A stretch of DNA of 64,000 bases from Taeniopygia guttata (lineage: Eukaryota > Chordata > Aves > Passeriformes > Estrildidae). The DNA lies in NCBI RefSeq assembly GCF_048771995.1, contig NC_133026.1, forward strand, positions 120,113,501-120,177,500. The letters run 5' to 3'. Under the pieces are notes generated by a model. The model saw nothing but the letters and a program-made list of their open reading frames with translations, did no database searches and was not told the DNA's origin. The position numbers and the translations under genes were made by a program. Positions within the stretch are counted from its first letter, which is position 1, and the number at the start of each line of letters is the position of its first letter. Below, one piece after another: positions 53,801 to 64,000 of this stretch.

Positions 53801-56640
53801 AGCTTAAGTATCAAAATACTATGGTTTAGAAAATGGCACCATATTGAATAAAACTACAAACTCTTAATTTTGGGACAATTTCAGAGTCTTGTACCTACTC
53901 TAGCACTTTCTTGAAGAATAGTCTATTGCTGGATAAGTAGATGTTAATATTGGACATTGCTATAATACCTGGGCAATCCTTCTAGTTTTGGTTGCTGGGG
54001 AAGGGGGCAGGGTGATGAGCAGGTTCTGAAATTCTGTGGCATGAAGATCCTTCTGTACCACAGGTCTTCAGTACTCAGCTCTGAGAGATCAGTGATCTGT
54101 GTTTCCCTCTCATGTGGATACTCCAAATATTTTGGCTTAAAGCTTTCCTCCTAAAGTTCTCTTCAACTTACCATAAGGGGGAAGCAAAAGCATTCTGCTC
54201 CAGCTCTGTCATATTAAAAAGAAATCCACATAGAGACAGACTAGGACCCAGAGTTTAAAGTCTTGTGTACTGCTTTCTTAGCCTGGGTAGGTTTTTCTTA
54301 CTTTTTTTTTACAGCTGCTTAATTTTTTGAAGATATGCTGACATCTCTGTAGGAATTGAAGTAATTTTTAGATGGCCTGATGTTGGTAGGGGGAGATAAA
54401 TACTGATTAGAGAGAGAAACAGTATTCAGGTACTTAGGGCCTTCATGAAAAACTCTAAAGTTTAAATATATGTGAAGATGGTTAATACAGAGTTACTAAA
54501 TTAAATACCCATTCATGCAGCTGCTGTACTTATCAGTCTCATTAGACTGACAGGATTGCTAAAGCCTTGGAGGGGCTATAGTTACCTATAATGTATCGGT
54601 ATTTATGTATTGTCTTTAAGCTCCCTGGTGTTAAATAATGCTCACCTATGTCTATAGCTTGTTTAGTTCAAATACAGAAGTATTACTCATAGTGTGCACA
54701 TGGAATCTTCTGTGGAAGAAAATGTAGATTATGAGATTTGAAACTATACCCTGCTAAGTCTTTAGCCTGTTGGCATAATTTTTAATTTTTCTGTCAAATT
54801 TAGGATTCTAGCATCAACGATCAAATATAGACACAATATTCCACTAACAGGCTACCCAGCTATATTAGTATTTCAGATGAGTGAAGTTAGCTTTAACTGT
54901 TTTTTCCTTTTTTTCTTTTTAATTTTATGATTATGTACCTCAAGATGCACAAGTTCACTTACAAAGTTTAATCTACGTGTTCTTGACTTGTTTCTTTGAA
55001 AAATGAGCCAGATCAAGTTCAAGCTAAACATTTGTATGTGATCCAAAATGTGTTGTCAAAACTATCTCTTCCCTTCCTCAATTATTCCAACTCCATGCCA
55101 CCAGTAAATTACCCTGGACAGCACATGTGTTTCATATACTGTGGTAGCATGCTGGGTAGTGAGTATGAAGGAAAAAGCAATTGTACTCTTAGCTATGGAA
55201 ACAGTCATATTAGTCATACTTATAAGTGCTTTGGTATGGTTCTGCTGTTCATATGTTTCTGGGTTCATTTCTCAAAAAAACAGAGCGAATCTATCAAATG
55301 AGAAAATACTATCCTCCAGATGCATGCCCTTTCCCATTTTTTAAAGCAGTGTACTTAGCACAAGTTTTGGAAAATAAAGGAGTGGATATATATTTCTGGA
55401 GTTAAAATGGGCACAATGCTACTGGCTCAGAGCTTTCCTCATGGGTTTACTTTATGGTCTATGAGGACTAGCATTGTGTCATGCACAGTTGTCAGTTACC
55501 ATCATGCAGTCTTTCATTTTATAGCTTGTATCTTACAATTTGTGTATATCTGTATCTTAGCTTTGTAATCATGTTTTAGCTATAGTGATCACTTAAACAT
55601 TCATGTTTTTTCATTTGTTTTTTGATGCAGACACCAGCCCAGACCCTTTAACAAGGTGCCTGTATGTCTGAGCTTTGACCACAGCACCAATCTTACACCA
55701 GTTTCAGAATAGTAATGGAAGTTGACAAAAATGACTCTTTAGGCAATGTACTCATTGTGTTGACATGCATAACTGAGCATGTAGGGATGGGGTGCTAGGT
55801 AGGTCTTAGTCTTATGCAAAACGCCTCTTCATTTGCCTTGTGTGGGAATCATGAGTTTGAGCATCTATAATTGGGATTCCACAGTGCCACCCACCAAACT
55901 GTAGTTGTTCCACGTGTTTCTCAGCTCTAGTCCCTAAGGGCTATTGAGTCTGTTCTGTCCTGGTTCTTTGTTGTCTACTGTATCTTGATGATAAATAAGT
56001 GGTTACATATCAAAGAGTGTGAGCAGAATAAATTACAGCACTCTTGACTAGTTAGCAACACTCAAGGCTGTGGGAAAATCATATTGAAGATTCTTTGAAT
56101 GTGTTACAACACCAGCCTTCCTACATAGACTTTCTGTTCTAGAGCATCTTCCTTGCATGGTGGAGAATGCTGACTTTTGTTCAAATGACAGCTGAATTTG
56201 TGCATTTCCCTTCCCTCTCACTGATGATGTAAAGTATTTGATTTTCATTCCAGTCAGTTAACAGCTCTAAAATGACCTTCCATAATGTTTTCCTTGAACT
56301 GCTTCAGTTACACCTAAGTCTTTGTGACAGCTTCTCTGTCATCCTTTGGGACTTATTTGCCGCACCATTTGAAAAGTGCATGGATCTTAGAGTCTCAAGG
56401 AACAGAAAATAGAGATTCACAGATTGTGACCCATGGATTGTTTGTTGCCTGTAGACTGGTGTCCAAAGTGGTAGCACAAGGTGTGATCAGTTATTTACTC
56501 CCATTCACTAAACTGTATTAAGCTTGAAGAATTTAGGTGAAAACCATAACGTTTCACAGAAAAGCATTGTGAAAATTCACTTAAGGAAAGGGATAGTTGT
56601 CCTGAAGAGACCATGCCAAGACTACTTGAAACATATCTGA

Positions 56641-56662
56641 ATTATTAATTATTAATTATTAA
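56641..56662. repeat. (ATTATTA) three-copy repeat
   Basis: Three head-to-tail 7-bp units in RDH10 intron 2, slightly overlapping with the flanking TAATTATT. Confidence 0.8.
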
Positions 56663-57924
56663 GTAGCTTGCAATTCTACATCTATTGAAAATGAAGTTAG
56701 AGTTGCAGTATAACTTACAGAGGTAAGGAACTTGGGATAATCTCGCTCTTTAGTCTCCTGTGACTTTTTCTGAGGTTTGGAGACTTGTCAGCAAACTGTG
56801 TGAATGTTTTCAGGATTGCTAATCTTATCTGAAGGCATGGTCCTGGATGAGTGATCAGTGTGATGGTTATATTCCTCCTCCTTATGGAACGCAGTAGGTC
56901 AGCTGAATAAGCAAAAACCTCTGACCTGGCTTTGGCCTGCAATTATGCAGTTACTTGTGAAGGATGTGGGGAGACAGGAAAACCTTGAATGTGATGATGG
57001 TCTTTGCCAGTGTGGTGCCTAACCTTGCTACAAGTGGAGAGAGCAACTCTTCAATGTTTCAGTGAAATACTCCTCTAAAAGACCATGTTTATGCCTTTCT
57101 TGTCCTGTAGAGGTTAGAAGGGGAATGGATTTTAAAGTTCCAGATTCTTCCCTCTACAGGTAACATCCACCTTTGTCTTATGAAAACTGGCTAAATTAAT
57201 GTTATGTCGTTGTTATTAACTTCCTGTAATAACCAAGTGCCTGTAGCAGTATTGGAGAAGACAGCTGTGTTTGTGTGCTCAATGGTGGAGAAAAGCAATC
57301 TTAATTATGATGCAGCCAAGTGTCCTGCTAACCCAGTGTTTGCAACACTGCCTAAGACCTTTCTTAACTGATCTGTGTGGGTATGCAATCCTTTTTCATA
57401 GCTCTCAGTGTCATCAATTACTCTGACTAGACAGGCTGAGGAAAGATGAATGTTATGTTTTCTAGCACCATCTCTGTCATTTTAGCACTGCACTTCTTAA
57501 ATCTTTTCTACTTTTATCCTTATCAGCTGTGAACTATTATTCTCTCCCAATGTTTCTTATGCTTTGATTTCGCTTCCGGGGTTTTTCTGTGGGGAGGAAA
57601 GGATTTTATGTACTCTAGTACTAAATCTTTCTACAATTCTCTGTATGTAAAAGCCAGTGCATCACTCACTTGATAAGCCTTGCTCTGTGTGACCTTTGAG
57701 GTTTCTGGCTATTGACACTGATGTTAAAACTGAGTTACTGATACCTCTCTGTCTTTTGTGAAAAATAGCAGATGTCTTTCTGCAAAGGCAAACTAAAGCT
57801 GATTTGCATGTGATGCTGTGTGCTTTTATGTGTGGTCTTAGACTTCTTTATCTGCTAAAAATTAGAGTCTTTCAATCTTTCAAAATTTAGTTACAATATA
57901 GGTGAGTAGGCATAAACTTCGAGA

Positions 57925-57955
57925 TTCATAGAATCTTGGGGGTTGAAGGTTTAGT
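57925..57955 (-). mobile_element. Possible CR1 tail scrap
   Basis: ATTCATAGAATCTTGGGGGTTGAAGG resembles the first bases of a reversed CR1 3' end, but the similarity stops after about 30 bp. Confidence 0.4.
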
Positions 57956-60649
57956 TTGAAAGCAGATATGTCACAAATAAGGGGGAGATTTACATCTGTG
58001 CTTACACTTTTGAATGAACACTCTGTTCTTGTAAATAATTATATTAGTAAAATGATTTATATGTCAGTCAAATTAACGCTTGACATGAGTGAGTTATCAC
58101 AACTGAGCTGGGAGGGCATGGTAGGCCAAGAAATGCTGGAACAGCTGCAGAGCTGAGGTGGCTGATTTAGTGTGAGCCTTTTGAAATTCAAGTTTGTTTG
58201 GCTGTTGAATTCTGCACCTAAATGTGCCCTGGTGCTGGTTGCTTCTGCCATCTGTTTGAACTTGTGTGACAGCTTCTTGAGTACTCCTCAGTGCTGTTTT
58301 GAAAAAGCTTATGGGTGTGTGCTTAAAAGTAACTTGTCCAAAATTCCTGTTGATCTAGGATGAAACTACAAGGAAGCTTAATTGTGGCACTCTGTCCTGT
58401 GGGACCATCCCTTGAATTTATATTTATATTTTTATAGTCAGCTGATGTTAGGGTGAGCTGGTTCAGCTTGCTAACTTGTCTGCAGGGCAGGGAGGAAAGC
58501 TGCTAATTTTCTCTCTTCTAGACTACTATGTGGAAAGGGAAACTTCCCTTCTAGTCTTGTTCCTCTTGTGAGATACTTGGTTGTAGCATAATCACTTTCC
58601 TCGTTATGAAGGAAATTATTCCAAACAATGACTTGGGGACTGAGCTGGGCAGGATGAGTAAGGTGACTCAGCTTTCATCTGCCTGCAAGTACTCTAGGAA
58701 TTGCACTGTTCAGAGGAACTGGCCTTAAGGTATCTATAAAATACGGCAGTCCCTTTATGCTTAGCCACTTCTTGAAAAGCCTGCTACATAAATCATAAAA
58801 CTTGAATAATGACTTCATATTTTCCGTAAGTGGTTCTGACAGTACTGTTCTCTAGTAATGTTTTGGAAACCTGTAGGCTAAAATACCAAGTTTTACTAAA
58901 TAGTCCAGAAGATGACTAAGCTTATGGCAAGCTGGAGAAAAATGTGTATTTAAAAGTTGGATTGTGTTCTTGTTCACTGAAAAAGAAATATTCAGAGCTC
59001 TTATCTAATAGTTTTTTCTAAAATGAATTTATGTGGATTTTTTGTAGACTCATAGGGCATGTTTTCATTTTTCAAGATTATCAAATAGCTGGCAATAAAT
59101 AACTGCTCTCCAAATGGTTGGACATTTGCTGCAAACTTGTGCTAATGAAGGTAAGGGACTAATGTGTTAGTTACAGTAATGTCAACATAGCTCTGAAATG
59201 CTACAAATCCTTTGACACAGCCATTTGTCAGTATATAAACAAAGTAGAATTTCTAGTCCCTTGACTTCAGCAGGGCTTAAACCACCTTTTGTGGAATGGA
59301 GTAGGCAAGTGTTAACTTCCTGTTTTACTTAAGTAGAAAACTCTAAAGTAATTTCAAATTTGACAATTGAATAAACCTATTTTTAGGTCATCTTTACTGA
59401 TAGATCTGCCTTTTGAAAAATCCAAGGTTAGTGCTGCTACCTACTTAGACTGCCATTTAAATTCCTGAATTTGCAGAAGTGTATCTGTGCTGTCACATCC
59501 ACATTGGAGCTCTTGGTTAGTAATGGCTCTATAGAAAGCTCAAATACTGATCTTGCAGATTTCAGTGGAAGGATTCACTTTCTAAGATGCATCTTACTTT
59601 TCAGTGGCTGCCAACTGTGTAATACATAATTTAAATGAATAGTAGTTGTGTTTCGATAGCTATGATAGTCTGAGAGTAGAAGGAGATTAATATTTATGGA
59701 GAATAAATATTAGCTTGTCTAATAAAATGCCTTTGACCAGGAGGGAAGAGGTCAGCTTTTTGCAAGCAAGTACTTTGAAACCTTTGGTTCTCTTGCTTAG
59801 ATATGCACTAAATTTGTGCTGTCTGGAGAAGTCTGCAGGTATATCTTTGTTTCACTTTGGTCTAGACTTGCTTGTTTTATGTGTAAGGTGGATTAAACAC
59901 ATAGCTGGGCCTCCAACAGCCCTCTTACTAGGCCTTTCCTCTATTATTATAGAGGTATGTAATAGACTTAGCTCTATTATTCAGTCTCATCTTTTAGATT
60001 ACTTTGGCATTTACAACAAACATCATTGGCAATCTATGTTTTGCACTTTTACATGACTTAGGCAGAGATACTCTTTTTTTCCCTGTTCATTGCTAGCTGT
60101 CAAGAATCCAGTATGTTCCGATTGCTCTGACCAAGCTTTAAAACCATTAAAATTCAAAGTGTGAAAAATTGTTTGTGAGGACTTGGAATGTCCTAAAGAA
60201 GCTGGCACAGTACTGTAGTTACTGGAGGTCTTCTGATAGCCACAGGGACATAGTTAGTTTTTGAAAACAGTATGGTACATGTATGTGCTGAACTTGGCTG
60301 AAAATATGTTAATTCCACAAGAAAATCATCTGCCTGCTCTGCACTGATTCATTTGGCCCTCCCTCCAGCAGAAGGGGCTTGAGGCCAAAGGAGAAGGAGG
60401 AATGGAAGTAGAACAGACACTGTTTCAGAGCAGGATAATTTATTGCAGGCAAGAGCTCCTGTCAGAGATACAGGAGAGATGTAGCAGAGGAGTTGGCATC
60501 CTTTCCAGTTAGTTAAGATTCTGTGTTGATAAACTTGCAGTTTACATGGTGATGAAGAGTGCAAGGTCTCAGTTGGCTTATGAACTTCTTCCTCTGCGAG
60601 AGGAAGAGGGAATGGGCTGTTGAGCAGGGAATTGGTGTACTTAAGTGGA

Positions 60650-60715
60650 GAATCACAGAATGGCTGAGGTGGGAAGTGGCCTCTGAAGGTCATCAGGTCC
60701 ACCTCCATTTTCTGG
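60650..60715 (-). mobile_element. CR1 LINE 3' tail in RDH10 intron 2
   Basis: It reads AGAATCACAGAATGGCTGAG, then GGTCATCAGGTCCACCTCC, the reverse complement of the CR1 3' end. The copy is about 65 bp and severely 5'-truncated. Confidence 0.8.
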
Positions 60716-63700
60716 TATAGTGATAACAAGGGTAGTTCAGCTCGAATACCTGAATTTCTTCATGCCCAGAAACTATATAGAAACTATATATAGTAGTGAC
60801 TCCTAAACACAAGTAAAAAGTGTTCTTTAGGAGAAATCAGGGCTACCTTTGCCTGTGTTCTGTGTACCTAAACCCCTGCTCTAGGTTATGGTGCACACAA
60901 AATCTAGTTTGATGCAGTGGTGGGGGATGGAGAAAAGCTTTACTGAAGAGACCTTGAAGTCTGATAAGCCACCGAGTGCTACTTTTCGACCTTGATGCTC
61001 AGGAGGCGAGTTTCTGAAGTCAGAATTGTATTACTTAGGTAGTGTTCTTGACTACTTAACCTACACTTTAAATGAGAGGGAGAACAAAGCTGTTTTCTGC
61101 CCCAGTGTAGAGTAAGATCACAGGAAATTAAGTCCTTATAAGGAAGGAGGGGGAGACAGTGTAGTGATGTGATAAGGCAACAGTAATAAAAAATTCTGTT
61201 GCAATGTCCTTCCCTAAGCATTTTTCATATCCCTCTCTCTGCAGACAGCCTTTTTCAACTAAGACTTGTTAACAAACTATACAAAAGGCAATTTAGTCAG
61301 GCAATGTTCAGTTGCCCTAGGCATAGCATTAGTTCTAGTAGTAAAGAGTGGAAATCAATGATTAATGTTTTGGAGATAGCTGGTGGTATTAGTTTCCTGT
61401 GTGCTTTTTTTTTGTTTAATAGCATTACTTATCTTATCTTTACTGTCTACCCATTGTAAACAGCTTTGTGGCACTAAGTTCTGATTAAAGAAACTATTTA
61501 ATTCAGTTTCAGCTTTTGTCTGATAAACTCAACATGAGTTAACTCCATGTAAAAGAGGAACCACTATGATGACTAAACTCTTCATAGGAAAAGTTGTGAC
61601 TATTGGCTTTGAAAACTGGAGAAATTCTGGAACTGAACCCTAAACAATACAAATACCATCCAATGTAGTAATGTAAATGTGGGCTGTAGCATACATGTTC
61701 TTCAGCAAATGGTATGACAGATGCTTATTGCTACTAGCAAACACACTTACAAACTTCCATAAATAGGATTTAACCTTGTTTTGTACAACTTTGGTGCTTC
61801 TTAGCTGATTTGATGTGTCTGTTGAGAAGCAGGGAATGTTATGTATTTACCTTGGTCATGAGGGTAGAGAATTACTTCCATAAATTAATAATAAATTATA
61901 AACCAAGTGAATCATATAATAGCTTATGTTTTTATTAATCTAAGGCTTCATGTACTTCAATGCAGTATTTCATGCAGAGTTGGGAGAGAAAAGTATGCCT
62001 ATTTCTCAGTAAATTAAATACAGTTTAAAATTAATTGATGTTTCTTTTCATTTGTGACTTAACATCTTGAGGGTATTTATTTTATTACCTTCACTTCTTA
62101 AAACTGAGTAGTTTTATCTCTGTCTGCTAATGTAGGCTATCCAAGGTATTGGGGAGTGTATGCGTGGCTTTGCTTCTGTATTACTCACCATTGTTGTAGA
62201 CTTTTAAGTCTGTCATGGTCTTTCATGGGCTTCTGGTTGCATGGCAATTATAGCATTATTACTGTGCATGTATGTTAAACATTAACTGCTGGTGCGGGTC
62301 AATATTAAAGGAATCCTTGTGGACCCAAAACAGTGAGTTTTTATGTGGAGGACAAGTAAACCTTCAGTGAGAACTTAAAGGTTGTGTTGCCTGCCAGGAG
62401 ATAAATAAAAAAGAGACTTATTTTGAGATGAAATATTGGTAGGTCTGGCTTTTTGTTCTGAATGTAGGGCCTGTGCAAGGCACACTTGAGGATGATCTGT
62501 GAATGGTTTCCTATATTGCTTTTAACACGAAACTTTTAATCCTTTTTGCTTCAAAAGGATCTGGGTAGTCCTATAAAAAAATCTCAGAAATGTGACTTTA
62601 TTTTTTAATTCATTACTTTAGAAAGACTGTGTAATTCTGAGTTATAGTTCATTATCATTTCTTGAGAATAGAAACCAAAGATCAAAAATAGTTCTAATTT
62701 CCACAGCTATTCAAATATTTACTTAGACAGTGGCTAATTATCCAGAAGGGGCCCAGCAGTTCTTGAAAACAGTCAGTAGAGACATCTGAGGTCCTTTAAA
62801 GTACGGCTTTGGTCCCTTGTGTTAGCAAGGTCAACAGTAGTTTTAGACCTCTGTCTGCCTGCTGTATTCAGCCTGTTACTGTCAGAGCCACATCCTTTGT
62901 ATTATGTAGTCTCTCCAGTCTTCAACTCAGTACTTGATATTCTCACATAGTCATAGTGCAGTTAATGGTCCCACCTTAAGCTAACATTTCAGAGATACTT
63001 GTAGAGGGGAGTTCAGGAAGGATGTGGAGGCTATATGGGAAAAGTAATTGAAATGATTGTTCAAGTGACAAGTAATTATTCTCAGTTCTCTTTGGAAACA
63101 AAAAAGCTAGAAGGAAAGTAAATGGTTAAATGCAGGCTTGCAGCTTCATACTTTGGTGTGTGAGAAGGCATTTTGGATATTACATTGCCTAACTTGGATA
63201 AATCCTCCTGTGAAAGAGTTCTAGGGTATATTTTCAAGGTCCTGTTTTAAATAATTTGGTGATGACTTCCCCTGTAATCCTGTAAGTGAGGTATTAACCT
63301 GTGTTTATAAACTGTATGTAAAGTGGCTGTCTTTTGAAATAAGTTGGGCTATATGACTGTGACTGAAAACAACTTGTGTGTTTACTGATAAGCTTGCCAT
63401 AGGGGTTTTCTGCCTTTCAGGCACTTCCTTTCCCTTTCAACATTTATAGTGATGCATTAGTGCAATACCACATAGTTTGGACAAGCCTACTACAGGTAAG
63501 ACTGCAGAAAAATTAGAGGTACTCTTTTGTCAGATCTTGGTGCATTTCTTCTCAATTACTGGAATGGAGCAAGAAACTGGGGTATGTGGACCTCTGTTCA
63601 GTTCTGTGGTAGAGTGGCCACATGCTGTTCTGCATAGGGCTAAGAGAACTTGCAGTGTGCTGTGCTGTAGGCTGTGAAGAAGAATGGGAAGAAAAGAGTG

Positions 63701-64000
63701 TATGTCCATGCTAAAGGAGAAGGAGGATATAACATCTATTTTGGATTCAAAACTTTTCTTGTCACTATTAGACTAATGAATTAGCAAATGTGTGGCAGGA
63801 TGCTGCTATGGTCTCTGGTACCTTAGCTCTCAGATGTCTGGATGTGAGTCTTTGCCTACCCACACTAGTTTTGCTTCTTGGATTTGCCTGAATAGTTTTT
63901 AACATGAAGATAAAACAATATATCTACCCAAAAGTGCACTCCTTTGTGCTGTTAGGCAGTTGCTCTGGCTGTCAGGAAGAGCTGTTGCTTGGGAGAAAGT

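Larger units (their letters stand above)
50817..64000 (+). other. RDH10: RDH10 intron 2 (start; runs off the window)
   Basis: At least 13.2 kb of AT-rich intron. I find no sequence coding for the expected exon 3 (AFLPTMLEINHGHI-like). Apart from a CR1 tail at 60650-60715, a possible CR1 scrap at 57925-57955 and a three-copy ATTATTA repeat at 56641-56662, it is nearly free of recognisable repeats. The short open frames in it show no protein similarity I recognise. Enhancers are likely in an intron of this gene, but none can be named by eye. Confidence 0.85.

Noticed and set aside
50817-64000. Search for RDH10 exon 3
   Set aside because: No segment encoding the expected AFLPTMLEINHGH-like peptide was found. 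The exon must lie beyond the window.

Overview
The window is nuclear DNA from a bird, quite possibly a songbird. The evidence is spliced vertebrate genes with GT-AG introns, many truncated CR1 LINE copies of the avian type, CpG-island promoters in an AT-rich background, and a divergent RPL7/RDH10 gene pair that matches the amniote gene order I recall (RPL7 next to RDH10). I see no bacterial, organellar or plasmid features, no CRISPR array, no tRNA or rRNA gene, and no recognisable endogenous retrovirus.

Layout. Bases 1 to about 39,800 are gene-poor intergenic DNA holding scattered CR1 fragments (about 0.9, 15.8-16.1, 28.9-29.6, 33.8-34.2, 36.4-36.9 and 39.0-39.5 kb), simple repeats, and one exon-like minus-strand ORF (11,836-12,029) that I cannot identify. 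RPL7 (ribosomal protein eL30-family uL30/L7) lies on the minus strand from about 47,270 down to about 39,825. It has six coding exons that give a complete 246-residue protein. Its poly(A) signal lies in a separate untranslated exon, reached by a 2.7 kb intron that begins two bases after the stop codon.

The 2.3 kb between RPL7 and RDH10 holds both CpG-island promoters. RPL7 has a 5'TOP-type start with a CCAAT box, and RDH10 has a TATA box. Between them is a GC-rich 17/18-bp minisatellite (47,454-47,876) of about 24 units. RDH10 (retinol dehydrogenase 10) starts at 49,819 on the plus strand. Exons 1 and 2 encode the first 177 residues, and the rest of the window is intron 2, so the catalytic Tyr/Lys exons are outside.

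The two genes share a promoter region but not a pathway. RPL7 is a constitutive translation gene, and RDH10 makes retinaldehyde for retinoic acid synthesis. No new gene system is evident. The best leads are the spliced 3'UTR of RPL7, the inter-promoter minisatellite and the orphan exon-like ORF.
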